From assembly GCF_003003125.1 (NCBI RefSeq), contig NZ_PVTZ01000013.1, positions 26,745 through 90,744 on the forward strand: a stretch of DNA of 64,000 nucleotides. Reading direction: 5' to 3'. The DNA comes from Laceyella sediminis. Its GTDB lineage: Bacteria; Bacillota; Bacilli; Thermoactinomycetales; Thermoactinomycetaceae. A program made the position numbers and the translations under genes. Shown in pieces: positions 36,390 through 45,857 of this stretch (the stretch's first letter is position 1; every line of letters starts with the position of its first letter). A model generated the notes under the pieces. It ran no database searches. It was given only the letters and a program-made list of their open reading frames with translations, and had not been told where the DNA came from.

Positions 36390-38030
36390 TCATCTAGCCG
36401 CTCGCTGAGGGATGTCGGCTTGTTGCTCAGCAAACCGAAGTGCGTCATCCAATTGGCTGAAAAAGTGCTCCGAACCGATTTTGCGCATCCAACCGGCGCG
36501 TTGTAGCACTTGTCGGGGTTGGTCATTGAGGCCGCTGATAAGCAGTGTGTTGCCTTGCTTATGGCATTTCTCGACTAGTTTGGCGAATATCGCTTCTCCA
36601 GTCGCGTCCAGATAGGGAACATGGTTCATGCACAAGACCAATGTTTGACGGTCGGGGAGGTCTTGGATGGATGACATGAACCGTTTTGCCGAGCCGAAGA
36701 AAAGAGGTCCTTCGACATGTACCACACGCACGTGCGAGTGAGGGGACGATTTCACTTTCAACGTTGCGGTATCGGAGGCGACCTGCGGTTGGATGATTAA
36801 GGCTTTGCTCATTTTGATGACAAACAGGATGACGGACAAGCCGATGCCGCCTAACACACCGAGGGTCAAATCCGTCAACACGGTTAGCGTGAAGGTGAGC
36901 AGAAGAACGGCGGCATCCCCAGATTTGCTTTTAAGGATATGGACGAATTCGTTTCGTTCGGACATATTCCAAGCGACGAACATCAAGATAGGTGCCATGC
37001 TGGACAGTGGGATTTGAGAGGCGAGCGGCGCGAACGCAAGCAAGACGAGCAAGACAAACAGGCTATGTACGATGCCTGAGACGGGGGATTGGGCGCCATT
37101 TTTAATGTTAGTTGCGGTGCGCGCGATGGCTCCGGTGGCTGGAATGCCCCCGAACAAAGGAGTGACCATGTTGGCGATCCCCTGACCGATCAATTCCCGA
37201 TTGCTGTGGTGCTTGGTGTTTCCCATGTTGTCGGCGACCAGCGCGGACAGCAATGATTCAATTCCACCTAACATCGCGATGGCCACCGCCGGAATGAAGA
37301 GTTCAATCCCTTTTTCCAAAGTGAATGCGGGAAAGGAGAAAGTAGGCCACTCATTGGGAATGCCGCCATACACGGTGCCAATGGTGGCCACTTTTCCCGG
37401 GAAAAACAGGGTGGCAACCAAGGTGGATAGGATTAACCCTACTAACGCACCGGGTAGCTTGGGAAACCACTTGGTGGTGATCAGTATCGTGATCAAACAG
37501 ATGATGGCGGTGATGATGCTGTATGGGTTGACATGGATGAGGTTATTGATGAGCTCTTTCATTTGCAACAGAAAGGTTGATTCCTTTTTCAATTGATGCA
37601 GGCCTAAGAATGCGGCGATCTGCCCGGAAAAGATGATGACGGCAATGCCCGTGGTGAAGCCGATGGTTACTGGGCGGGGCATGTAATGGATGAGATTGCC
37701 CAGTTTGAAAATCCCCATGAATGTGAGTATCACCCCAGCCATAAATCCGGCGATCAACAGGCTCTCGTATCCATGCGTGACCACGATGCCCAACAGTAGT
37801 GGCACAAACGCGCCGGTCGGTCCTCCGATTTGATATTTGGAACCGCCTAACAGCGAAATGATGAAACCGGCGATGATGGTAGTGTACAAGCCGTATTCGG
37901 GACGGACGCCCGAGGCGATGGCAAATGCCAATGCCAATGGGAGTGCGACAACGCCGACAACAATGCCGGCCATGACATCTTTGTGAAAAGATTGGATCGT
38001 GTAAGCATGAAATCTTCCATCTTTGAACAT
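36390..38030 (-). CDS. SulP family inorganic anion transporter
   Basis: 546 residues: about twelve to fourteen membrane segments in the SulP fold (IVVGVVALPLALAFAIASGV near the N-terminus and GGSKYQIGGPTGAFVPLL) and a C-terminal cytoplasmic STAS domain (VRVVHVEGPLFFGSAKRF to SGLNDQPRQVLQRAG). SulP proteins carry sulfate, bicarbonate or other anions. The STAS domain has no obvious substrate clue. GAAGGAGGAA precedes the ATG. Divergent from the following two-component operon across a 280-base gap that holds two small inverted repeats (TGTCG/CGACA at 38108 and GTGAT/ATCAC at 38136). Confidence 0.92.
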   Translation of the reverse strand: MFKDGRFHAYTIQSFHKDVMAGIVVGVVALPLALAFAIASGVRPEYGLYTTIIAGFIISLLGGSKYQIGGPTGAFVPLLLGIVVTHGYESLLIAGFMAGVILTFMGIFKLGNLIHYMPRPVTIGFTTGIAVIIFSGQIAAFLGLHQLKKESTFLLQMKELINNLIHVNPYSIITAIICLITILITTKWFPKLPGALVGLILSTLVATLFFPGKVATIGTVYGGIPNEWPTFSFPAFTLEKGIELFIPAVAIAMLGGIESLLSALVADNMGNTKHHSNRELIGQGIANMVTPLFGGIPATGAIARTATNIKNGAQSPVSGIVHSLFVLLVLLAFAPLASQIPLSSMAPILMFVAWNMSERNEFVHILKSKSGDAAVLLLTFTLTVLTDLTLGVLGGIGLSVILFVIKMSKALIIQPQVASDTATLKVKSSPHSHVRVVHVEGPLFFGSAKRFMSSIQDLPDRQTLVLCMNHVPYLDATGEAIFAKLVEKCHKQGNTLLISGLNDQPRQVLQRAGWMRKIGSEHFFSQLDDALRFAEQQADIPQRAAR

Positions 38031-38310
38031 TGTTATTCCTCCTTCATGAAATAATCATTCGGTGCACAGTAGTATTTTATAGTGCAAACATAGTGATTGG
38101 TGGGATTGTCGCTGTTTCGACAAAAAAAGAGGTCTGTGATACCATCACATCAAACCATTTTGATTATTCGGTCGATTATCGTGGCGATTTGCGGGCTTTG
38201 GCTTTTCGCTCCCGTCATTAACATAGGGTAATGGAAAATCTTGAAGAAACGATGAAGGAGTTGAGTGGAATTGGTAGATAATCCGTCAAGTGGTTGGGTG
38301 GGTGTGGTGA

Positions 38311-38991
38311 ATGAAAGCGTCTGTGCTGATTGTTGATGATGAGACGCGCATGCTGGAATTGCTGTCCATGATTTTGAAGCCGGAATTCAGCGTGACCGTG
38401 ACCAGTTGCGGCCGGGAGGCTTTGCGCTTGTCTCGGAGTAACTCCTTTGACTTGTGCCTGCTGGATATCATGATGCCGGGCATGGAGGGAAGAGAGTTGT
38501 TGCGCCAATTGCGGAAAGAGCAAACGGATTTGCCCGTCATCTTTCTTTCCGCCCGTTCCGATTTGGAGGACCGGGTGGAGGGATTGGAGTTGGGGGCGGA
38601 TGATTATATCACGAAGCCCTTTGAACCCATGGAGTTGGTGGCCCGCATCCACACGGTGTTGAGGCGGACGCGAAAGCGCAGCCAGAAACAAGAAGGGCTG
38701 GCAAAGGGATTGCAGATCGACTGGGCGAGAAGGGAAGTTTGGTATGACGGGGAAGAGATCAAATTGACCCCGATCGAGTTTCATTTGTTGCGCACACTGG
38801 CTCAGCATCCCAAACAGGCCTTTTCCCGGGAGCAATTGTTGGAGAAAGTGTGGGGGTTCGACTATTACGGCGACGCCCGCACAGTAGACACCCATATCAA
38901 GAACTTGCGCACCAAATTGCGCCAAGCGGGGCTCCAGGAGGAAGTGATACAGACAGTCTGGGGATTTGGTTATAAGTGGGGTGCGATGTGA
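38311..38991 (+). CDS. OmpR-family response regulator
   Basis: 226 residues. Receiver domain with DDE at the N-terminus (VLIVDDETRML), phospho-acceptor Asp in LCLLDIMMPG and Lys in ITKPFEP; the winged-helix output domain ends WGFDYYGDARTVDTHIKNLR. It lies 2 bases upstream of its kinase gene. Its weak GGTG ribosome site and the large divergent gap suggest that the operon promoter is upstream of 38311. First of two regulator-kinase pairs in series. Confidence 0.95.
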   Translation: MKASVLIVDDETRMLELLSMILKPEFSVTVTSCGREALRLSRSNSFDLCLLDIMMPGMEGRELLRQLRKEQTDLPVIFLSARSDLEDRVEGLELGADDYITKPFEPMELVARIHTVLRRTRKRSQKQEGLAKGLQIDWARREVWYDGEEIKLTPIEFHLLRTLAQHPKQAFSREQLLEKVWGFDYYGDARTVDTHIKNLRTKLRQAGLQEEVIQTVWGFGYKWGAM

Positions 38992-38993
38992 AG

Positions 38994-40397
38994 ATGAAGC
39001 ATGTCACGACCAAATGGATGGCGATGATTCTGGTCATTATGATCACCGGCCTCGGGTTGTTGGGGTTTTTGTGTTTTTTGATCATCAAGGAAGAGTACAA
39101 GTTATACATGAAATCTTTTTTGCGGGATCGTTCCCGCTCTTATGCCGTTTTTCTGGCACATGACTTTAGCCGAGACGCGCTCTGGCATGTGCTGGGGATG
39201 GAAAATGGCCCGACCACCGGCCTGTGTGTCTTAACCACTGACGGGAGAAGTTGGGTCAGCGCCCCCGTTGCGATGCGGGAGCGGTTGCTCGCCTTCGCGA
39301 AGGCCGAGCGAAAAAGAGCGCGTTCGGAAGAACGATCGCTCGTTCGTTTGTTGGAGGTGGACGGGCGGGTGTACATGATGGCATCAAGCCCCATCATCAA
39401 GGGTCAAACCCTGTCGGGGATGGTGGCCATGGGCGCTGAGTTGACCTTGCTGGAGAGCACGCTTCACTCTTTCAAATTCATGATTGTGCTGGCTGTCGCT
39501 GGCGTCTTGGTCATCGTCATGGGAGTGGGCATGGTCCTGTCGTGGCGGATCAGCCGTCCGATCATCGAGATGGGTAGAATCGCGGAGCAATTAGCTAAAG
39601 GCAATTACCACGTGCGCGTCCCGATCAAAGGGCAGGATGAAGTGGCCGCATTGGGCAGACAAATGAATTTGCTGGCGGAGAGTTTGTTGTATTACCAGTC
39701 CTCCCGCAAGGAATTTTTGACCCATGTTGCCCATGAGTTGCGCACGCCGCTCACTTATGTCAAAGGGTATGCCGCTCTGTTGCGGCGCGCGGACCTTCCC
39801 GCGGAGGATGCCCGCCGTTTGATGGGGATTATCTATGACCAATCGGATTGGTTGGAATGTCTTGTTGAGGATTTGATCGTATTGAGCCGATTGGATGAAG
39901 GAAAGTTCGCGCTAAGCAAGCAAAGGGTTGACATTGCGCCGGTGATCCATAAAACGCTGGAGGAGATGGAGCCCTTCACCGCTGAGTGGGGAATTCGCTT
40001 GGAACGAAACCTTGTGCCATCCGTCCGCATTCAGGCTGATGTGAACCGCTTTCGGCAAATCATCATGAATTTGGTGGACAATGCGCTACGTTACTCCAAG
40101 CCACAAGGCAAGGTGTTGGTCGAACTGTTCAGACAGAGGGGGGAAGCGGTGATTAAAGTGATTGATGAAGGTATCGGTATTTCCGAAGTGGAAGTGAACC
40201 GGATCTGGGAACGGTTTTACCGTGTAGAAAAGTCACGTTCGCGCAAGCATGGTGGTACGGGCTTGGGATTGCCGATTGTCAAACACCTGGTGGAGTTGCA
40301 CGGGGGATCGATTGAGGTGGAGAGCCAGTTGGGGCGGGGAACCACGTTTGTCATGCGATTTCCGTTGGCCGATGCGGAAGAGGAATGCGCTTCGTGA
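38994..40397 (+). CDS. Sensor histidine kinase
   Basis: 467 residues from ATG 38994. An N-terminal membrane segment (AMILVIMITGLGLLGFLCFL), a sensor loop of about 120 residues, a second membrane segment, HAMP (SWRISRPIIEMGRIAEQL), H-box (HVAHELRTPLTYVKGY), N-box (NLVDNALRYS) and G-box (HGGTGLGLPIVKHL). It should phosphorylate the adjacent regulator. A longer frame from a GTG at 38976 overlaps the regulator and is not favoured. A 115-base gap separates it from the second pair. Confidence 0.94.
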   Translation: MKHVTTKWMAMILVIMITGLGLLGFLCFLIIKEEYKLYMKSFLRDRSRSYAVFLAHDFSRDALWHVLGMENGPTTGLCVLTTDGRSWVSAPVAMRERLLAFAKAERKRARSEERSLVRLLEVDGRVYMMASSPIIKGQTLSGMVAMGAELTLLESTLHSFKFMIVLAVAGVLVIVMGVGMVLSWRISRPIIEMGRIAEQLAKGNYHVRVPIKGQDEVAALGRQMNLLAESLLYYQSSRKEFLTHVAHELRTPLTYVKGYAALLRRADLPAEDARRLMGIIYDQSDWLECLVEDLIVLSRLDEGKFALSKQRVDIAPVIHKTLEEMEPFTAEWGIRLERNLVPSVRIQADVNRFRQIIMNLVDNALRYSKPQGKVLVELFRQRGEAVIKVIDEGIGISEVEVNRIWERFYRVEKSRSRKHGGTGLGLPIVKHLVELHGGSIEVESQLGRGTTFVMRFPLADAEEECAS

Positions 40398-40512
40398 CCC
40401 CGGCTGTTTGGCAGTAGGAAGGGGAGCGGGATGTGTTACTCTTAGAAAGGGGTTGCCGGTTCTTGGTACACACGAGACCCTTATCACAAACACAAAAGAC
40501 AGGAGGCAATCG

Positions 40513-41217
40513 ATGTCGGCAAAAAGTATCCTGATCGTGGATGATGACCAGGGCATTGTTCAACTATTGACCGAAGCCCTCACCTATGAACAATTCCTCG
40601 TGTTCGCTGCCAGTAACGGCAGACAGGCGCTGGAATTGGTAGAACAGCAACCCATCGACTTGATCGTGATGGACATCATGATGCCGGAGATGGATGGCTT
40701 AGAAGCGATCCGCCAGTTGCGACGGAAATATCACATGCCGATCATTCTGTTGAGCGCGCGCGATCGGGAGATCGACAAAGTGATCGGTCTGGAGATCGGT
40801 GCCGATGACTATGTCGCCAAACCGTTTGGGGTGCAGGAGTTGGTGGCACGGATCAAAGCCCACTTCCGCCGCTCGGAGCGGCTTAGCCAACTTCAAGGCG
40901 ATGTGAGTGCCACGAAGGTGCCGTCTCTAAGCGGACTATCCATGAATGAAAACACCTATGAGGCGTACTTGGATGGGCAGAAATTGGATTTGTCTACCAA
41001 GGAGTTTCAGATTCTCTATTTTCTTTTTCAGCATCAAAATCAGGTTTTGTCGCGCGAACAAATCTACCAGCGCGTCTGGGGAGACGACGAGGGTGACATG
41101 AATACGGTCACAGTGCACATCAAAAACATCCGCAAGAAGTTGGGCGCAGGCAATGCGATGATCAAAACCATCTGGGGCGTGGGCTACAAGCTGCTGTTGC
41201 ATGGTGAGGACAAATGA
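40513..41217 (+). CDS. OmpR-family response regulator (second pair)
   Basis: 234 residues from ATG 40513 with AGGAGG 6 bases upstream; the long frame before it overlaps the first kinase. Receiver: VDDDQGIVQL, Asp in LIVMDIMMPEMDG, Lys in VAKPFGVQ. DNA-binding wing at the C-terminus (YQRVWGDDEGDMNTVTVHIK). Its last four bases are the start of the second kinase gene (ATGA overlap). Confidence 0.95.
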   Translation: MSAKSILIVDDDQGIVQLLTEALTYEQFLVFAASNGRQALELVEQQPIDLIVMDIMMPEMDGLEAIRQLRRKYHMPIILLSARDREIDKVIGLEIGADDYVAKPFGVQELVARIKAHFRRSERLSQLQGDVSATKVPSLSGLSMNENTYEAYLDGQKLDLSTKEFQILYFLFQHQNQVLSREQIYQRVWGDDEGDMNTVTVHIKNIRKKLGAGNAMIKTIWGVGYKLLLHGEDK

Positions 41218-42542
41218 AACTGAAGTATAAGATTCCTTGTCTCTTTTTGGTGTTGGCCGTGGTGGTTTTTTTATGGGTACTGGGCTTTTTAGTTTTTTAT
41301 GTGCATCATGTGTTTATCCAACAAGTGGCTGACCGGACGGAAGAGGATGTTCAGGAAAATATCGCAATGGTGAGGCAAGTGGAAGAGCTTCACCGCCAAC
41401 CGGAGGCTTTGAAGCAAGCGTTGCGGCAGATGGCCGCCGAGGAGGGCATACGGTTGGAATACCGTGGCGAAGTGGGTCGTTTCGCAGAAGGAACCCTTGC
41501 GCCCAACCGGTTTACCGTGGCTTTATCATTGCCCGTGAATGACGGCCAGCGAAAAGTGGGGGAGTTGAAGATCATCCGCCAACCGCGATTGGTTGAGTTT
41601 GGGGTGGGGCGGTTAATCAATTGGACGGTGTTTGCGTTTGTTTTCATATTGGTCATTTTTCTCATCGGTATGACTATTCATTTCCATCATTTTATCACCA
41701 AACCGATTCAGAATCTGAACAAGCGCCTGTCCCAAATCCGGTTGCGGCGGCGCCCCCAACCTATCCATTATCGGCAAAACAATGAAATCGGTGACTTGTA
41801 CCGCCATGTCTACGCCATGGAACAACGGTTGGATCGCGCTTATGGAGAACAGTTGCACATGATCACCTCTATTGCGCATGATTTGAAAACACCCCTGACC
41901 ACCATTCAGGGGTTTTTGGAATTGTTGGCGTCGGGGGTGATCAAAGATCCGAATAAACAGGAGGAGACCATCCGGCTGTTGCAGACCAAAGCCGCCAGCA
42001 TGCAAAACTTGGTGGCAGAGTTTTCAGCCTATGGCAAACATGAAGTAGACCTGATCGAGATGCAGACTTCGTTGATCCGTGCCGATGCTTTTTTTAACTC
42101 GATCGCTACTGAATATGAAGCCGAGTGCGCCGGGTTGGGTATCGGATTTCGCGCTCATCACTTGTTTACGGAGGAAACGCGCCTCGACGCCAACCCAGAA
42201 TGGCTACGCCGGGTGGTGGCCAATTTGATCAGCAATGCTGTCCGTTATGCGCAAACGGAAGATTTGATGATCCATTTTACGGGCTATATTGATGCGGAGA
42301 TGGCCCAGTTTCTGATCGAAGACAACGGCGTGGGTGTGCCGCAAGCGGAGTTGCCGCATCTGTTCAACAAATTTCACACCGTCGATCGGGCTAGGCAGGC
42401 CGAAAACGGCGGCACCGGTTTGGGGTTGGCGATTTGCCGCACGATCGTGGAGCGGCATGGCGGAGAAATGGAGGCTTTTCCTGCCCGTTTGGGTGGGTTG
42501 GCGGTCAGATTTGCTATCCCGATCGCCCAGTCATCGGATTGA
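41214..42542 (+). CDS. Sensor histidine kinase (second pair)
   Basis: 442 residues. Two membrane segments (about 9-33 and 135-160) flank a sensor loop of roughly 100 residues. HAMP-like linker, H-box in SIAHDLKTPLTTIQGF, N-box NLISNAVRYA, G-box GGTGLGLAICRTI. H-box with Asp-Leu (HDLKTP) puts it in a different subgroup from the kinase of the first pair. Coupled to its regulator by overlap. The MMPL exporter gene follows after 91 bases and could be its target. Confidence 0.94.
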   Translation: MKLKYKIPCLFLVLAVVVFLWVLGFLVFYVHHVFIQQVADRTEEDVQENIAMVRQVEELHRQPEALKQALRQMAAEEGIRLEYRGEVGRFAEGTLAPNRFTVALSLPVNDGQRKVGELKIIRQPRLVEFGVGRLINWTVFAFVFILVIFLIGMTIHFHHFITKPIQNLNKRLSQIRLRRRPQPIHYRQNNEIGDLYRHVYAMEQRLDRAYGEQLHMITSIAHDLKTPLTTIQGFLELLASGVIKDPNKQEETIRLLQTKAASMQNLVAEFSAYGKHEVDLIEMQTSLIRADAFFNSIATEYEAECAGLGIGFRAHHLFTEETRLDANPEWLRRVVANLISNAVRYAQTEDLMIHFTGYIDAEMAQFLIEDNGVGVPQAELPHLFNKFHTVDRARQAENGGTGLGLAICRTIVERHGGEMEAFPARLGGLAVRFAIPIAQSSD

Positions 42543-42633
42543 CCTACTTTTTTTATCTTTTTTCATATTTGATTTAGATTTGATTTATTTTCCTTGCTAA
42601 AGTGTGACCAGTGAGTCAACTCAGGAAGGAGAG

Positions 42634-45600
42634 ATGAAAGGATTGAAGTGGGTTCTCAAACGCAAGTGGCTGTTCTTTGCGTTATGGGTGGTGGCCGCCG
42701 CCGTTCTGTTTGTGACGATGCCCTCCACTGAAAAATTGGTTCGCGAAAAAGGGCAACCGCAAATTGCGGATGAATTCATGTCAAGCAAGGCCGCCAAATT
42801 GCTCGCAGAGATGGATGGCGAGGACAATGACGCTAAAAACGTGCAAGCGTTGATTGTATTCCATGCGGACAAAAAACTGGCTTCGCCGCAAATGAAGGAG
42901 ATTGAGCGGAAGCTCGTTGCGCTGGAAAAGAGCAAACAACTGCGGGTCACTTCCATGTTGCAGCCCTTTGGTAACAAAGAGTCGGAGGAGCAGTTGATTT
43001 CCAAAGACAAGACGACGGTAATGGCCATCGCGGAGATTGAACAGGGCGGGCGCACAGTGGCCGAATTGCGGGAGCAACTCGCCAAGGCGGTGCAAGTCGA
43101 AGGCGTTCGCACCTATTTGACGGGCAATGAGTTTATTAACGAGGATTTTGCCCAAACGTCTTTGGACGGAGTGAAGAAAACGGAATTGTTGACCGTGCTG
43201 TTCATCATCACAGTATTGGTCATCATTTTCCGCTCTCCGGTGACGCCCCTCATTTCACTGCTTACCGTGGGGTTGACGTACCTCGTGTCGATGGCAACGG
43301 TTTCCCACTTGGTGGAGGCAGTCGACTTCCCGTTTGCCAATACGACGCAAACCTTTTTGATCTTGGTGCTGTTCGGCATCGGCACGGATTATAACATTTT
43401 GTTGTTTATGCGGTTCAAGGAAGAATTAGCCAAGCGGAACGATGTGGCGGAAGCGATCATCGCCACTTATCAAACCGCGGGCAAAACGGTGTTTTTCAGC
43501 GGGCTGGCTGTGCTGATCGGGTTTAGCATGCTCGGTTTTTCCCAGTTTAGCGTTTACCAGTCAGGGGTGGCGGTGGCCATCGGAATCGCCTTCCTGTTGC
43601 TGGCTCTATACACGGTGGTTCCTTTCTTCATGGCTGTCATGGGCCGCGCCATTTTTTGGCCCTCACGGAAGCTGGACAGTCACGGGGAGAATGGGCTGTG
43701 GCGCAAGCTGGGCCATTTCTCTGTCAAACGCCCCGTCATTTCCATTGTGTTAGTCGGGATCTTGGCCGGCTCATGGTTTTTCCATGAAGGGCGCCTGTCA
43801 TTTGACAGCCTGCAGGAAGTAAACCCGAATTATGATTCGGTGCGCGGCTTCCGCATCGTGGCCGATCAGTTTGGCCCGGGTCAGACCTTGCCGACAACGG
43901 TGGTTATAAAGAACGATGAACGGCTGGACTCGCCGGAAGCACTCGCTTTTCTTGACCAGCTCCATCAGAAGCTGAGCCGCCTGCCCGGAGTGAAGACGGT
44001 GTATGGCCCGACGCAGCCTGGTGGGGAGCCGATCGACCAGTTCTACCTCAACGATCAAGCCAAAGGGGTGGAAAACGGGATTGGCAAATCGACCGATGGG
44101 CTGGATGCCATTTCGGCCGGTCTGTCCCAAGCTTCAGAAAAAATGGGTGCTGCCACCACAGGTGACTTGAATCAAGTTGGCAAATTGGTGGACGGCACAA
44201 AAGCGGCGCGGGATGGGCTTAATCAAGTGCAACAAGCGATGAAGCAGATTCAAGCCGGATTGGGCCAAGGGAGCGCTAAGCAACCAGGACTGGCTAAAGG
44301 ATTGGCGCAACTGGAGAGTGGACTGAAGCAAATCTCATCCAGCAATGAAAAGTTGGTGGGTGAATACATGAAAATCTCCGGCGGGTTGGATCAGTTGGCT
44401 GCTGGGGCGGACGGGTTGCGGCAGCAGGTGGCCGGGATCAAAGCATTGGCCGCCCAGATCAACCAAGCCGCGGATAAATTGGACCCTAATGATCCCAATG
44501 TGCAAGAGATCAAAGAGAAAGCCAATCTCTTGTTAGCGCAGGCGGGCGGCGTAGAAGCCGGTATGAACCAATTGCAAGGTTCCCTGTCTCGCGCAGCGCA
44601 AGGCTTGAAAGCGGCCAATGGCGGTTTGGCAGAGATTGCCGTCGCCCAAAAACAGATGAGTTATGCGGCAAACCAAATGACGCAAGGGGCGAAACGATTG
44701 GCCAGCGGGCAGGCTCAAGCCGTTGACGCAGTGGATCAAATCGAAGATGGCCTCAACGCAATCAATCAAGGCCAGAAACGCTTGGATCAAGGGTTGGGGC
44801 AATTTGCCGCCAGCATCAAGCAATTGCAGTCGGGCTTGTCTTCCAGCGCCAAAGGGGTAGAAAAAATCTCTGCTGGGCTGTCTGAAGCAAACAAATATCT
44901 GGGCCAAGTGACCGGTTCCGGCGCGACGCGTACCTTCTTTGTGCCAGAAGAGGCCCGCAAAAACAAAGACTTCCAGAAAGCGCTCGATATGTACATGTCC
45001 AAAGATCGCCAATCGGCCAAATGGACGGTGGCGCTGGCCGAGGACCCTTATGGCGAAGAGGCGATGCAAGTGGCGAAAGCAATTGAAGAGACCGTACGCG
45101 CGACATTGAAACATTCGCCATATGAACAAGCGGAATTTGGTGTCGGCGGGGTTTCCTCCATCAACCGCGACTTGCAAGGGATGTCCGCCGAGGATTTCAG
45201 CCGCACCGTGATCTTGATGTTGGTCGGAATCGGCCTGATGCTGATCGTGCTGTTCCGCTCCTTCTGGTTGTCCCTCAGCGTGATCGCGGCCTTGGTCTTG
45301 GCTTACTTTAGTTCGCTGGCAGTGACCGAATTCGGGTTTAGTCACTTGTTCCAATACCCGGGCCTGTCGTGGACGGTGCCGTTTTTCTCTTTCATCATGA
45401 TCATCGCTTTGGGTGTTGATTATAGCATCTTTGTATTGATGCGGTATAAGGAGTATGGGCTGCATCGACCCACTATCGCGATTAAGGAAGCGATGAAACA
45501 CACCGGCAGTGTGGTCATCTCCGCCGCCGTTATCCTGTGTGGCACCTTTGCGGCCATGCTTCCGTCTGGGGTGGTCACTCTGTTGCAAATCGCTACCGTG

Positions 45601-45738
45601 GTCATCCTGGCGCTGATTTTGTTATCCGCATGGATTTTGCCACTCTTCATTCCGGCGGTTATTGCGCTCGCCGAGCGGCTGGCTCAGCCCAAGGTGAAAA
45701 AGAGCACCGTTTCGGAACCTGCCGGAATCGAACTGTAG
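42634..45738 (+). CDS. MMPL/RND family exporter with long coiled-coil insert
   Basis: 1034 residues. Two RND half-domains, each with about six membrane segments: the first at residues about 190-370 (GIGTDYNILLFMRFKEEL), the second at about 855-1020 (ALGVDYSIFVLMRYKEYG). Each carries the GxDY-type proton-relay motif seen in MmpL proteins. Between them lies a large extracytoplasmic region with Gln/Gly/Ala-rich heptads (LSQASEKMGAA through GLSEANKYLGQ), like YhgE/Pip exporters. It may move lipids, siderophores or peptides. ATG 42634 follows AAGGAG; the ten codons upstream are not needed. Confidence 0.9.
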   Translation: MKGLKWVLKRKWLFFALWVVAAAVLFVTMPSTEKLVREKGQPQIADEFMSSKAAKLLAEMDGEDNDAKNVQALIVFHADKKLASPQMKEIERKLVALEKSKQLRVTSMLQPFGNKESEEQLISKDKTTVMAIAEIEQGGRTVAELREQLAKAVQVEGVRTYLTGNEFINEDFAQTSLDGVKKTELLTVLFIITVLVIIFRSPVTPLISLLTVGLTYLVSMATVSHLVEAVDFPFANTTQTFLILVLFGIGTDYNILLFMRFKEELAKRNDVAEAIIATYQTAGKTVFFSGLAVLIGFSMLGFSQFSVYQSGVAVAIGIAFLLLALYTVVPFFMAVMGRAIFWPSRKLDSHGENGLWRKLGHFSVKRPVISIVLVGILAGSWFFHEGRLSFDSLQEVNPNYDSVRGFRIVADQFGPGQTLPTTVVIKNDERLDSPEALAFLDQLHQKLSRLPGVKTVYGPTQPGGEPIDQFYLNDQAKGVENGIGKSTDGLDAISAGLSQASEKMGAATTGDLNQVGKLVDGTKAARDGLNQVQQAMKQIQAGLGQGSAKQPGLAKGLAQLESGLKQISSSNEKLVGEYMKISGGLDQLAAGADGLRQQVAGIKALAAQINQAADKLDPNDPNVQEIKEKANLLLAQAGGVEAGMNQLQGSLSRAAQGLKAANGGLAEIAVAQKQMSYAANQMTQGAKRLASGQAQAVDAVDQIEDGLNAINQGQKRLDQGLGQFAASIKQLQSGLSSSAKGVEKISAGLSEANKYLGQVTGSGATRTFFVPEEARKNKDFQKALDMYMSKDRQSAKWTVALAEDPYGEEAMQVAKAIEETVRATLKHSPYEQAEFGVGGVSSINRDLQGMSAEDFSRTVILMLVGIGLMLIVLFRSFWLSLSVIAALVLAYFSSLAVTEFGFSHLFQYPGLSWTVPFFSFIMIIALGVDYSIFVLMRYKEYGLHRPTIAIKEAMKHTGSVVISAAVILCGTFAAMLPSGVVTLLQIATVVILALILLSAWILPLFIPAVIALAERLAQPKVKKSTVSEPAGIEL

Positions 45739-45815
45739 ATGTCGGAAGCGGGGTTACACCTTGATTTGATATGATGGTCGCCCCTGCACCTAGGCATTGC
45801 TCTCTCTATGCGTGA

Positions 45816-45857
45816 AAGGCCACCCCTACCAAAAGGCGGGGGTGGCCTTGTTTTTAT
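45816..45857. terminator. Bidirectional terminator between mmpL and mtaD genes
   Basis: AAGGCCACCCC (45816-45826) pairs with GGGGTGGCCTT (45839-45849); GTTTTTATT follows. Confidence 0.85.

Noticed and set aside
44533..45588. 351-residue minus-strand frame
   Set aside because: Antisense of the MMPL exporter, rich in His/Gln/Arg; no recognisable domain.
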